Made by a program: the position numbers and the translations under genes. Shown one piece after another: positions 39,701 through 48,413 of a DNA stretch of 64,000 nt (position 1 is the stretch's first letter; each line of letters starts with the position of its first letter). The notes below the pieces were generated by a model. The model did not search any database and was not told the DNA's origin. It worked only from the letters and a program-made list of their open reading frames with translations. This DNA comes from Zygaena filipendulae (Eukaryota; Arthropoda; Insecta; Lepidoptera; Zygaenidae), in the NCBI GenBank assembly GCA_907165275.2, contig OU015650.1:2696001-2760000 (forward strand), written 5' to 3'.

Positions 39701-40136
39701 TTACACTCGAGGTTGTTAATCGTTATAAATCAATACCTTTATGATAACATTTTAGTGACTTCACAACTCTAAGGTGGCAATAGTTCAAGACTGAGCACAA
39801 AAACGTTATGACCTTAAATAACCGAAACAAACAAGTACTGCATTTTCAAGTCGACTGTCTAATTATGAATGCCAACTTATCAATTTTACGAACTCGTACG
39901 AAAAATCGATTGCAGGACCCCTAAATACAAAACGTGACAAAGCAAACCTATGTAAACCAGAGGATAGTAGGTGTTCTAAGAGCCTCGACTCACCCGATGA
40001 AATTTTTAATGAAGCAGTAGACTGCTAAAAGAGTGGAGTCGTTGAGCCCCAGGTCCGGCTTGATCCTGGGCAGCGCGACGGGCGGCGCGGCGGCGTCAGG
40101 CGGCGGGGCGCGCACCTCCGGCCTGGCGGCGCTCAT
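9507..40136 (-). CDS. bun: bunched, TSC22-domain leucine-zipper protein (alternative first exons)
   Basis: Bunched is the insect TSC22/GILZ homologue. It is a dimerising leucine-zipper protein involved in growth control and in BMP and Notch-related patterning. The shared C-terminal part is [17 protein letters not shown] (exon 18681-18630) plus [20 protein letters not shown] and a zipper (exon 9719-9507). Human TSC22D1/GILZ has [34 protein letters not shown] and then its zipper. Five alternative first coding exons are seen at 40136-39994, 34011-33842, 31681-31374, 24332-24232 and 10729-10631. The first four end in phase 2 and splice onto the 52-base exon; the last ends in phase 0 and can join only the final exon. 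Predicted isoforms have about 135, 144, 190, 121 and 103 residues. The long isoform of other insects is not found here. The family identity is certain; which first exons are used is inference from frame and donors. Confidence 0.95.
10631..10729 (-). CDS. bun: bun alternative first exon 5 (proximal), phase 0
   Basis: 33 codons from ATG at 10729 ([20 protein letters not shown], then ...VVVPNPK), ending at CCAAAA|gtatgt. The donor is in phase 0, exactly what is needed to join the final exon (DLVKSHLM...). It skips the 52-base exon, so the protein would lack [11 protein letters not shown]. The composition is less AT-rich than the intron around it. The frame stays open upstream to 11029, but that part looks like untranslated leader. 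Usage is inferred from frame, donor and position. Confidence 0.65.
10866..10897 (-). promoter_or_regulatory. Candidate core promoter for the proximal bun exon
   Basis: On the minus strand TTTTATATAG (about 10897-10888) is followed about 22-25 bases later by TTCAGACC, which resembles an initiator, with +1 near 10872. The ATG of the proximal exon is about 140 bases downstream. The spacing is a little short. TATATAAAA also reads on the plus strand, so the direction is not certain. Confidence 0.35.
11148..11410. repeat. Diverged tandem duplication in a bun intron
   Basis: Two direct copies of about 65-100 bases (11148-11250 and 11320-11410) share GCGTACAAA, AAGTTAACCAACACCTAAGA and a following 'tcaatagtcatgaataaa'-type block. 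A poly-T insertion (about 11166-11175) distinguishes the first copy. Confidence 0.6.
13480..13560 (+). repeat. Retroposon tail, 'acaaggacaacataaaaag' family, copy 1
   Basis: The block 'taatgcacacaaggacaaca', 'agtataaaagta', 'gtacaagggtcatgc' recurs in the same orientation at 23640-23830 and 26680-26860. It is a short piece of a SINE or LINE 3' end. Confidence 0.65.
15275..15327. repeat. Perfect 14-bp inverted repeat bounded by TTAA
   Basis: TTAAGTCAGCGATA (15275-15288) and TATCGCTGACTTAA (15314-15327) can pair perfectly across a 25-base loop. Both outer ends are TTAA, the target sequence of piggyBac-type elements, so a tiny remnant is possible. Confidence 0.55.
18001..18016. repeat. GACT microsatellite
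   Basis: Four tandem GACT units inside the bun intron. Confidence 0.8.
18630..18681 (-). CDS. bun: bun common exon (TSC22 lead-in)
   Basis: 52 bases. The acceptor is ctttacag|TGCATCAGG and the donor is GCCATG|gtgagc. One base completes the codon begun by the upstream exon, then come the 17 codons [17 protein letters not shown], ending in phase 0 before DLVKSH. This matches the conserved [16 protein letters not shown] of vertebrate TSC22 proteins almost residue for residue. The exon was found by splice logic because it is far too short for an open frame. Confidence 0.96.
19380..19694 (-). repeat. RTE/SINE-like tail, reverse orientation, with CAGA microsatellite
   Basis: It begins 'tagctgtgccccgcggtttc' and contains 'aaaatccgttcattaggttc' and an (ACAG)n run at about 19549-19578. 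That is the reverse of the '...cgcggggcacagcta' ending seen elsewhere. Confidence 0.75.
21505..21650 (+). repeat. LINE 3' tail with poly-T tract
   Basis: A run of about 23 T (21508-21530), then 'gggcaaacgggcaagtggta', 'cctgatggtaagtgattacc', 'gcccatagacatctgcaaca' and 'gtgcgttgccgacct'. It is the uninterrupted version of the tail carrying the MITE at 1390-1562, and the inverse of 30165-30295. Confidence 0.8.
22660..22850 (+). repeat. RTE/SINE-like tail
   Basis: It contains 'cacgttgtcaggggtaaaga', 'gacatagggtactttttatc', 'cccgcgggaactccgaaatt' and ends 'gacagctagt'. Confidence 0.75.
23640..23830 (+). repeat. Retroposon tail, 'acaaggacaa' family, copy 2
   Basis: It contains 'attaatgcacccacaaggac', 'gtacaacggtcatgcttatt' and 'gatctggtgtgcctcaattc', matching 26680-26860 over about 180 bases. 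An (AAT)n run precedes it. Confidence 0.7.
24232..24332 (-). CDS. bun: bun alternative first exon 4, phase 2
   Basis: 33 codons plus GT from ATG at 24332 (gaagccATGC): [20 protein letters not shown] and then ...YLDYFYP|V. The donor is CCTGT|gtgagt in phase 2. Spliced to 18681 the frame reads ...[16 protein letters not shown]. The isoform would be about 121 residues, the size of vertebrate TSC22 short forms. An internal ATG (MNKQDLL) is a second possible start. The frame stays open to 24590, but that stretch reads like leader sequence. Confidence 0.75.
26143..26337 (-). repeat. RTE/SINE-like tail, reverse orientation
   Basis: It begins 'ctagctattccgctgcggtt', contains 'cggagttcccgggaaaattc' and 'gataggaagtaccctatggc', and ends 'acctcataaactcacaaact'. 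A more decayed related piece follows to about 26510. Confidence 0.7.
26680..26860 (+). repeat. Retroposon tail, 'acaaggacaa' family, copy 3
   Basis: It contains 'attaatgcacacaaagacaa', 'cgtacaagggtcatgcttat' and 'gcagacccgcaac', collinear with 23640-23830. Confidence 0.7.
27345..27731 (+). repeat. RTE/SINE-like tail, long version
   Basis: A 'ttgtctgtctgtttgtctgt' block is followed by 'gtccatactccggcaggtta', then the usual tail core 'catgcacgttgttagagata', 'gacacagggtactttttatt' and the end 'gaaaccacggggcacagct'. Confidence 0.7.
27821..28020 (+). repeat. RTE/SINE-like tail, best preserved copy
   Basis: 200 bases from 'cctactaatattataaatgt' to 'accgcggagcacagctagta'. It includes 'aatcacgcaaaaacggctga', 'gtcaggggtacagagaagga' and the palindromic core CCCGCGGG. 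This copy is the best reference for the family in the window. Confidence 0.85.
29333..29520 (+). repeat. RTE/SINE-like tail
   Basis: It runs from 'ctagataatattataaattc' through 'cacgttgccaggggtacaga' and 'gacatagggtactttttatc' to 'acaactagtc'. Confidence 0.75.
30165..30295 (-). repeat. LINE 3' tail, inverted copy
   Basis: 'ggccggcaacgcacctgcat', 'gcagatgtctatgggcggcg' and 'gtttgccccctattccat' followed by poly-A are the reverse of the 21505-21650 tail. Confidence 0.8.
31374..31681 (-). CDS. bun: bun alternative first exon 3, phase 2, Cys/His-containing
   Basis: 102 codons plus two bases from ATG at 31681, in an excellent context (gggaccATGG) and preceded by an in-frame stop. The donor is TGTCC|gtaagt, phase 2. 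The N-terminal segment begins [16 protein letters not shown] and runs on to [10 protein letters not shown], giving a C-x2-C-x13-H-x6-H-x3-C-x-C pattern. An Ala/Lys/Arg-rich stretch ([11 protein letters not shown]) and an Ala-rich run follow. Spliced to 18681 it gives [16 protein letters not shown] and an isoform of about 190 residues. The exon lies in a CpG-rich island (about 31.4-32.1 kb). Function of this N terminus is unknown to me. Confidence 0.8.
31682..33841. other. Between bun first exons 3 and 2
   Basis: 31.7-32.1 kb is CpG-rich and is the probable promoter of first exon 3. The remainder is AT-rich with one RTE-like tail in reverse at 33136-33320. Confidence 0.6.
33136..33320 (-). repeat. 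Retroposon tail, reverse orientation, second subfamily
   Basis: 'ggtgtttcacccgcgtgagt', 'gaattcccgcaggaacttca', 'aaattggtctagccgttcgc' and 'gcgtgatgccgagaccaagg' form a subfamily that recurs at 54330-54490. Confidence 0.7.
33842..34011 (-). CDS. bun: bun alternative first exon 2, phase 2, polyproline
   Basis: 56 codons plus two bases from ATG at 34011: [18 protein letters not shown], then about ten prolines, then [20 protein letters not shown] and LD. The donor is AGACAG|gtcagt in phase 2. Spliced to 18681 it reads [18 protein letters not shown], which closely resembles the SVRLDNS-SSGASVVAIDN junction of vertebrate TSC22D1 and GILZ. That resemblance is the best support for this exon. The isoform would be about 144 residues. 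The frame is open further upstream (to 34200), so an earlier start is not excluded. Confidence 0.83.
34012..39993. other. bun intron, no recognised feature
   Basis: 34.0-34.35 kb is CpG-rich and is the probable promoter of first exon 2. The remaining roughly 5.6 kb is AT-rich with short chance frames only. I see no repeat family shared with the rest of the window here, which is notable given their density elsewhere. Confidence 0.55.
39994..40136 (-). CDS. bun: bun alternative first exon 1 (distal), phase 2
   Basis: 47 codons plus two bases from ATG at 40136: [20 protein letters not shown], then [20 protein letters not shown] and CFIKNFI|G. The donor is ATCGG|gtgagt in phase 2. An in-frame stop (TGA) lies 20 codons upstream of the ATG, so the start is likely. 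Spliced to 18681 it gives [14 protein letters not shown] and an isoform of about 135 residues. The first half is very GC-rich, in a CpG island of about 40.0-40.45 kb. Plus-strand open frames here are shadows. Confidence 0.75.
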
Positions 40137-40435
40137 GGCGGGCGGCCGCGTGCCCGACGCGTGCGGTGCGATCCTGGTGGCGAGGCGGCTGGCTCAGCGG
40201 ACGGCCCTGCAGCGGCCGCACTCAGCCCGCATAACACCACCACCGGCGGCGCTCCCGGCGCGCGGCACCCGCTCGCACCGTCGTCGCCGGAGCCGCGCCG
40301 ACGACACCCGCGTGTTAGCTCGCGCGGCTCACCGCTAACACCGACCACCGCCGGCGAGCCGCTCGTTCCACGGCGTATCGATTGAAGCGCCGCGCTTGCG
40401 CTGTGGCCACCGTGCGGCGAGCTCGCTCGACTCGT
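40137..40435. promoter_or_regulatory. CpG-rich island upstream of the distal bun exon
   Basis: The stretch is strongly CpG-rich in an AT-rich neighbourhood and directly precedes the distal first exon on the minus strand, so it probably contains the leader and promoter. A second GC-rich block lies at 40600-40700. Confidence 0.5.
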
Positions 40436-40516
40436 TCACACGTCGAGCATCAGAAAGGCCAAGTAGATCACGAGAAAAAACCACGGGCAGAACAGGTACA
40501 TGCAAAGGGACATCAT
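40436..40516 (-). CDS. Candidate 26-residue membrane micropeptide ORF
   Basis: ATGATG at 40516 opens a frame of 26 codons ending TGA at 40438-40436. The peptide begins MMSLCMYLFCPW and continues with a run of aliphatic and aromatic residues to a final LDV, a likely single membrane segment. The third codon positions are GC-rich. It lies about 300 bases upstream of the distal bun exon on the same strand, so it may be a uORF in a bun leader or an independent smORF. I recognise no family. The frame is open further upstream (to 40720). Confidence 0.3.
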   Translation of the reverse strand: MMSLCMYLFCPWFFLVIYLAFLMLDV

Positions 40517-41864
40517 GTGTGAATGATCTGGTGCGATAATCGTGTCGGAGGAGATAATGTTCAGTGATGAATGCGATCGACTAAGTAATGGGTGGCACGT
40601 ACAGGTGGCGCGTGCGTCTGGTAGCGCGGCGGCACTCTGACTGGGCGCGCTCGCGCCGCGTGCCCGCCGCAAACGCCGCCCGCCCGATATCCACTCACCG
40701 CGCTTAGCCACTATACACACAATATTATGTACGCGCAGTCGTCACAGGCAAACACCTGTACACCTTGATACTGAAGGTGTAACTGCAAATAATACCAGCA
40801 GCGAGAAACAGAGAGTTTAAAAAAAAACCATATTATGTAGAGCTCAGGCCGTTGACCACCACAGTGGTTAGAGAAAAACTCAACAGTGTAATTATCATAA
40901 TAAGTAGCTACTAACAATCAAACAGAATATAGTATAACACACTCGTTGATTTTCGTTACTATAAATTTTAACATGTCTTAATGTGACAGGAATAAATTTT
41001 ACAAATCCGACCAAGTAACCACATAGAAATCGAACGCCTAAAATAGCAAAACCACGGTCAATGTCCGCGTGCGTGACGGACTGACGGAAAGAGCGTTCCG
41101 ACAAGTGATCACTGGTCATGAAGAAGAAAAAAACACCGCCCTCCCACCATCGATACCATCAGGCTAAAGCGAAATGACGCAAGTACTGTTTTTTCTAAAG
41201 CCAATAGTGATGTCTTGTGTTACATCTAATGAACTCGTAGAATTTGCTACATAGCATCGAACGTGTACTATTTGTATGTACCTAACTACCTACTTAATGA
41301 TGAAACAAGTGCCGATGTGAATATTCTATTACTTCAAAAACAGTCCAAGGGACATTGACCCATAGCAGTATTTCGGTTCACGAATCTGTTACGGCCTGGC
41401 TCTCTTGCCGTCAGATCTGATGATTTATTTAGATGTAAGAATTGCAGAAAATAAAATAGTTATTACTTGCTACAACCTATAAATCAAATTTAAATTCTGA
41501 GACTGAGCATCGAAACAAATAGCTTTATTAATAAGTAATTGTTCTTGCAAATTAAACTGGAAATAATTAGTTAGTGTTTTTGCACTGATGATGCACAGAT
41601 GATGCACTGAATTCACTGGTCTGGATGCACATAACGGCATAATCTTTTTGCTTGCATTCTATAGACAACAACTCAATAAGTTTCTAAGAAGCCGGCCAAC
41701 TTCCCGAGTCCAGAGACATCTCGGTCGGTTTTCCCGAGGACAATTCTCCGAACCACTTGCGACAATTACAAATACAGCGACAGTTTTAATCTGACATGAT
41801 AAAGTGAGTCACCATATGTAGTGGCAATAAAATAATAACGAACATCACAATAAGAAAATAATAA

Positions 41865-42158
41865 TTGTAATTAGTCCGTCAGTTAGAAAATAAAAAAATT
41901 ATAGACACGTATTTTTTGCTTTTTCAAATTAATGAAAATAAACATATAAAGCGCATTAAAGTTGAGAGTGGAATACTCGTGACGTCATTATTCGGTATAA
42001 GCCCCGTACAAACCGCCGAGTTGTGATGTCACGCGAAATTTCAACTCAATGTATCGCCATTATTTTTTGATTAACGTAAAAAAAAGAAAAAAACGTGTCC
42101 AATATTTTTTATTAATCTACACAACGGACTAAAAAAAAAATTTAGTCAAGTAGTCAAT
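41865..42158 (-). mobile_element. CRE-bearing MITE, copy 1 (decayed ends)
   Basis: Inverse orientation, from 'taattagtccgtcagttaga' to 'aacggactaaaaaaaaaatt'. It contains TGACGTCA once and a decayed TGATGTCA, and the conserved middle 'cgtacaaaccgccgagttgt'. The terminal repeats are partly lost. Confidence 0.75.
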
Positions 42159-42539
42159 TTCAGGTGTAAGAGTTATACGTAGATCGATATAAATTCTCAA
42201 TATGAAAATTAAGGATAAAGAGCAGAAGAAGAATATGACAGAACAAAATACAAAAATACAAAACAAACACTAGTTTTGAGAAGTTCCGATGAATTAAAAA
42301 GTTGCATTGTTATGAGACATCTATATGCAGAGACAGTGTTGATAATTGTTTTTACACCTACAAATGAGTTTTAGCCGCGTTCGTGACATGAGGGAATTAC
42401 AATGTTGCGTTTGCGATCGCATTTATGGCGCCTTTAACGCGTCCGCATGCATCGCTGCACTGATGCGATACCGATTCCTATTATTATGGTCCAAATAGTT
42501 TTATGACTGTATGAAATTACTTGCAGCTGATCAGAAAAC

Positions 42540-42760
42540 TGAGCTGCAAACTGAGTCAAAGTCAAATAATTTTATTCAAAATTGGCCTATGATGTGGCAC
42601 TTTTTGACGTCAATCAAATTAACAAAAATAAATTATTCAATCAATAAAATATCAGTCACAAAGTAGAAGAATTCGGATGAAAATTTTGAAAATGACCCAA
42701 GAATATCTTTTATTATGCCCAGAGAAGTAGAATAGAGTAAAAATGTTTATAAATGGTAAC
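42540..42760 (+). repeat. Retroposon tail with 'aaagtcaaataattttattc'
   Basis: 'gagtcaaagtcaaataattt', 'tattcaaaattggcctatga' and 'caatcaaattaacaaaa' follow the pattern of a common lepidopteran LINE/SINE 3' end. Confidence 0.5.
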
Positions 42761-42889
42761 AAATACACGTGAGGAGCAGTGATACAAATAGTAGATTACA
42801 ATAATGTACTGTTTGCCGCTACTGATAGCGGCTGTCGTCAGTACTTAGTTACTATGGTGTCCAGTTAGAAGCATTATTAACAGATACAT

Positions 42890-43096
42890 CCTTAGTAATA
42901 ATATAAACGCGAAAGTTTGTATGTATGAATGTATGGGTGTTTGTTATTCTTTCACGTAAAACTACTGAATGGATTTTAATGAAAACTATATAATAATATA
43001 GCATATACCTACATCAGAATAACACAGGGTACTTTTCATTGCGGAATTCCCGCGGGATCTCCGAAATTAACGCGGGCTCCGCGGGGAACAGCTAGT
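42890..43096 (+). repeat. RTE/SINE-like tail
   Basis: From 'agtaataatataaacgcgaa' through 'acacagggtacttttcattg' and 'cccgcgggatctccgaaatt' to 'ggggaacagctagt'. A close relative lies at 59095-59280. Confidence 0.75.
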
Positions 43097-43256
43097 ATTG
43101 AATAAAGATGTTGATGTTAAATGTAGCCGTCTGTACCGTACTTCACGCAAATGTTAGCGATTTTCCATTACCAACAGGCGGAGTGCGCACGCGTTCAGTT
43201 GATCTATGTCGCAAACCACCATCATTGCTCCCATTACGATCAGTCGACGTGCTTGC

Positions 43257-43295
43257 AACACCGACCGCCCCACGGCGGGTGTGGCGGTCGGTGTT
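43257..43295. repeat. GC-rich perfect hairpin, 13-bp stem
   Basis: AACACCGACCGCC (43257-43269) and GGCGGTCGGTGTT (43283-43295) pair perfectly around a 13-base loop. This stands out in a local sequence that is otherwise only moderately GC. Confidence 0.7.
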
Positions 43296-44069
43296 ACACC
43301 GAATGGTGAATTGACAACGTCGGCCTGTGTAATTTTAAATCGTTCCAATCATACAACCCAGCTTACCCTTTATAGTTCAAATGAGCGATCATTTCGTAAA
43401 GCTTAGATTTCAAACAGGTAACAATAAATTAATGCTATATGCGGTAATAGTGAAATAGTTGAGGTTAGAATATGAGCCAGATATTATAGAGAATGAAAAT
43501 GCGCGGAGTGTGATTGCAACATTTGATTTGTTTGCCCCATTAAGTCGTAAATAGCAGTGGAACGTTACGTCGTATAACGCAGGTTGGTTAAATTTAGATT
43601 TTAATTACAAATAGTACCTACCTAGTGTTTCCGTTAGGTGCCGATTCACGTGACACCGCCAAGTAAAGCGAGCCCTTCAAGTTGTGGACTTGTGGTATTC
43701 GCTGCGTAAGACCGTGATGAGAAAGAATGCGAAAGCATACCATTTGGTACTATATCAGGTGACTTTGTAGCGGCTAGCGACGTTCGGTGTTCGATTACAA
43801 CAGCGAGCGTTAATATTATTACTATGTGAGAAGCTACTGAAGACATCATAAACAAAGTGACCTTATTTATTTCGTCACTTAAAATAAATATCACATTTCG
43901 TTCACAATAAAAATACTAATTAGGTATGTTGAATTAATTAAAAAATATACGTCAGTAAAATAATAACGATGCCGTCAAGTATATAGATATCCATAAATAT
44001 AATTAATCGGGGGCAAGCGCATAACAGTAATTCTGTTTTGTCATCAATCTATATTAATCTAGATATATA

Positions 44070-44434
44070 GGTAATATTATTAAGAGGTAAAGTTTGTGAG
44101 GTTATGACGTTGTAGAGGGTAATCTCTGGATCCACTGAAACGATTTTGAAAATGATTTCACTTATTGGAAGCTACAGTGATCCTGAGTGACATAGGGTAT
44201 TTTTTATCCCGGGATTCCCGCAGGAACTCTGAAATAACCACGAGTGAAACCACGGGGAATAGCTGAGGTAAAGTTTGTGAGGTTGTAGGGGGTAATCTCT
44301 GAATCTACTGAACGGAATTTTTTTTACCAATAGAATGCTATAGTGTTGCTGAGCGACATAGGGTATTTTTTTCCCGGAATTCCCGCGGGAACTCCGAAAT
44401 TACCGCGGGTTAAATCGCGGGAGAACAGCTAGTT
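44070..44434 (+). repeat. Two RTE/SINE-like tails in tandem
   Basis: Units 44070-44266 and 44267-44434 each run from 'ggtaaagtttgtgaggtt' through a 'cataggg' segment and the 'cccgcgggaact' or 'cccgcaggaact' core to 'agct'. Confidence 0.75.
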
Positions 44435-46941
44435 AGTATATGAAAGTCGAATTTACCTATAGGATACCGACAAGGGATCTCGATGCATAAGCTCTCGAAG
44501 TTACGAATAAATTGAAGGAAATAGATATAAATGAAGGTGCGTGTGATTTCTGATGATCTCACACTTTTAAATCTTATAAAGAAACGCGAAACTTTGGTAA
44601 AATTACGTTTGTTCGAAAAAATTAAAAAAGGGGAATTCTTGAAGTGAGACATAAACTTTTAACTTGAAGTCTGACGATGTTTATTGTAGAGTGATGGCTC
44701 TAAGAAATCTAGATTTTGCATATTATACTGTTCGTAGTGTGACGACGGGGCTCTACACATGAGTCACGAGACTCCGAGATAGATCACGCACTGCGATAGA
44801 TATAGTGATGAAAATAATTTATTTTCACTCTGTTTTCCAACCGGATTTTTTGAAGTGAAACACGGATAAAAGTTCCAATGAAATTCGTTCACAATACACG
44901 CAGCCGTTTTTTTAGAATAGGTACGAAACTTAGTTTTAATCGGTACCTGGTTTTATTAAATAAACTAAACTAATTCGTTTGTATGGAAAATAAGTATATT
45001 AGTCTATTATGGTCTGGTTTCAAGGAAGTGGCAGTCAGCAGAGTTATTTTTGGGTAAGACGTTGTGGTGTATATACTCGTGACAACAAAACGACACCGCA
45101 TCGCCTTTTCAACAATGTATTTTGAGTCCTTCTTGATGTTTCGAGTATAATATACAGGACATACAGGATGTATCCATTTTTGGGCTTCGTCATGCTACTT
45201 TCTTTGTTTAGTTTTAGGTATTGGCTTTTCAAATAAACTGTTAAAATAACAACCGTTTTTTTTTATTTCTTTTTTCGTTTAGTAGTTAGGTATTCAGTTT
45301 AGAAAAAGTTTCTCTCATCAAAATAGTTTAAAGATCGAAAGTTCATTTTGTTTAAAAAAAAAACAAATGCTCCTATATGTGAAAGTGCAAAAAGTTAAAA
45401 TTCTAAAAATACCCTTTGTGAAAAAACTATTGATATGTTTTTTACAAATAATGCGACCCTGATATAATAACCATCACATTGCTCAAAGCAGTTTCACTCC
45501 AATCAATAATAATGCAATGCGAGCATGAACTGTGTTATTCAGCAGTCACTGTTCCACGCTTTCGGGTTAGAGTCGCATCAGTTAATTATCCGCAACCTGT
45601 ATATGACTGTCAGGAGTAAATTTGCTTTGTTGACAATCAATCATACTTGGCGCATCTTCTGCCGTCGTTTCGGGACGCAGCCGTCATTTGTTATTCGCAC
45701 GTTGCAGTTGTTCAAAAGTTTCATGAAACCAGTTTCACTTCGCTCCTTGTCATGGGTAAATGAGAAGTTTAAACGTTTTGTTTCATTTGTATAGGTTCAT
45801 TTAGCTTTTACCTCCAAAGTTCCAAACCGTCCTTTTTTTGTGATTGATTTACCAAAAACCCTGAAATACACCTCTCTGTTATTTGAAAATACTAACTAAA
45901 ATACCTATATTCATGACTCTATGTAGTATTCAAAATAAAGCTTCCCCTTTCATCCTATGGGTTGAATTTCTTAATATCATTTCGAAACGATATATTTCAT
46001 TACTATTCGCAACGCATGTCCGCCAGTCAGTGTCGACAGTGAGCTTTGAAGTCATAAAAATATATTGCAACAAAACTAGTAACCTTAAAAGTGTGATCAA
46101 TGTCATCTTTTAGAACTTGAAATTTAAACTTAGTTTGTCTCGACAATCGACATGCAGGTACCTACCGGATGTAGAGTTTGTTGCCAAATTCATGTGCATC
46201 ACTTCCGTTGCCCGCTAATCGTTGCAACTCGCCAAAATAAGAATAATATTAAAAATTTGACCGACTGCCAGCCTGCAATTAAGTATCGCAAAGAAAAAAT
46301 AATATCAATATCAATTTGTCGCAACGTACTTTTCAGTTTTCCTCCGAGGGTCATTACTCGCACTCGGTAAGGGGAAAATTAATCCATATTTTAATCTTCA
46401 TCAATTTTAAAACTTAATCAGTGACGATCTCTTTGATGATGAAAACGGAGGCGTGCAAAACGCGCGCCAGTTTTGTAGTTATAATTACACCGCCAGGTTT
46501 TTTGTTCCATAGAGGTTATTAACACGAGGGGACACGAAAAAAATTATAAATACCTAAGTATACAATTTTTTCTAAGAATAAACAAGTGCGCTCTGGGAAA
46601 TTGTGTGTCACCATATATAACAGTGACCGTAATATAAAAGCTTAGAAGCGGCAGGAAGCCGCAATTAAAATAAACGAGAGCGCGAAGATAAACCTCGATT
46701 TCGTTGAGATAGTATTTTACAACATTTACGCAACGATATAAAACTACTGACAATATATAGTTTTAATCGTAAAGCGATCGAATTACACGTGCGCGTCGGT
46801 CTCCGCGCTGATGTTTTACGATCCCGTAGCGAAACTTAATGTTTACCACTCACTCGGCTGCTTTATATCGCTGACAGACATACTAACATAGGTCCTACAA
46901 GATGTATCTTAAATACATACAACATCGGACGTGATCATAGA

Positions 46942-47176
46942 TCTTTTTTTTGTTGTTCTTCTTATTGGCTTTCGCATATAATGCATTTAGCCAGTTTCAA
47001 GTAAAATAAGTTAGTTAAATGCGCAAATTAGCGTTTAGCATTGTTGTTCAGTTTGAACTTGTAGGCCATGGTACTGAATAGACTAGAAGAACTTTCTCGG
47101 AGCTCTTTAGGAGGATACCGAAGAAAGCAGCTCGAAATGTCATATATCTTCTTGAGCACACAAAAAACTGTCACTG
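46942..47176 (+). mobile_element. Solo arm of the fold-back element
   Basis: Collinear with the left arm of the 5118-5660 element: 'ggctttcgcatataatgcat', 'gaagaactttctcggagctc' and 'catatatcttcttgagcaca'. The inverted partner is missing, so this is a half-element about 41 kb from the complete copy. Confidence 0.8.
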
Positions 47177-47447
47177 CGCTTACGCATTCTAAGAATCTGT
47201 CGCTCCACTCTGAATTCAAAGTTGCACGTACTCTCGTTGTAAAATTATCATTTTTCATCTGTATATGTACGAACACAATCGCATAGGCGTATTGTCAATT
47301 TTTTCACAAGATATAATGAAAACAATACACCTTCGATCATAAAAATAGTTGAGAGTTCTCGCATTTGTCGCGAACCTACCTTCGTACATGCATTGCGTCA
47401 TGCAGAATTGTCCGCACGTGCACAAAGGTCACCGCTCACAACTATGT

Positions 47448-47600
47448 ATGAAATTGCAATGAGGAAACTGTTAAACATGTCCTAGACGAATGGTACGTCT
47501 CCATAGTAACAATGTTCTCTTTATGACGCCTATATGAAAGGCCTCTCTTGGCGTCAACTGGTTGTTAACGCTCGGAATCATTATACGAGTGAGTACGTGG
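47448..47600 (+). pseudogene. Possible R1-type LINE coding remnant
   Basis: One frame reads CNEETVKHVLDEW, which resembles the C-x-EETVEHVL-EC-W segment near the C-terminal end of R1-like LINE proteins. The frame closes within 25 codons on both sides. Weak evidence. Confidence 0.3.
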
Positions 47601-48413
47601 AAACAGCATGATATTGTTACTATCTCGAGATACATATCTATGCACATAAAATCACGAAGAGTAGTCAGAGACTATAGGCTTCAACTGGCTACATACCTAG
47701 ATTTCATACCTGACCGATATATAAATCTCATAACATTATAACCTACTAAAAACAAAAAAAAAAGTAAAAACAGAAGAATAAAAATAAAAGTAATTGACGA
47801 CATCTAACAATGATGATCAGAATTCTAGTGACTAAAAAGTTTCCCAGCGCCATATATCAGAACAGATACGACGTTTAAACAAGTACCTAGTTTTAATGTG
47901 TAAACCGTAAAATTTTGATCATTAAGTTATTGTACAGCCATCGCTTTTAATATATTTGCAAATAAATTTGGATGTGCAAGAAAAAACTGTATTGAAAGAT
48001 TTCATTACGGTCAAAGCGTATACCTACTTTAATTTTGATAAATTGCAAAGTTTATATGCGGGTTAAAATTTAGAAAGCGATTTATTGCTTTAAAAAAGCA
48101 ATTCGAACATTTCGCATAGTCTGCAAAATTACACAAATTAATGCGTCCGAAGAATTTGAGGGCGAATCGTGAGGAGCACATCATGCCGCGGGTAGTAACA
48201 ATCGAAACCAGCAATTTGTAGATAGGGAGCAATTAATCCGAGAGACGGTGGGGAACACGGCGTACTTCGATTTGACCTTAAAGCAAGTGGTGGTACTATT
48301 GAAATATTATAATTTAGAAGACATAATAGCTATATCTGTCTGTACCCTCTGTCTTTTTTTGTTGTAACACTGGCTGTACAGATATATGGAGTTACAAATG
48401 TTGCATGTCCATC

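Larger units (their letters stand above)
40721..48413. other. Non-coding region upstream of bun, repeats only
   Basis: Apart from the repeats listed separately, I see no gene. Open frames of 62-89 codons occur but none resembles a known protein. The frame at 43894-43646 (minus) starts with a signal-like hydrophobic stretch and is mentioned in the findings. It could be an intron of a longer bun isoform or intergenic DNA. Confidence 0.5.

Noticed and set aside
40033..40385. Plus-strand and second minus-strand frames in the 40 kb GC island
   Set aside because: They overlap the distal bun exon in other frames, and their Arg/Ala/Gly-rich content reflects GC composition.
44410..47276. Several 62-89 codon frames on both strands
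   Set aside because: Length is expected by chance in AT-rich DNA; no start context, splice site or family feature supports them.
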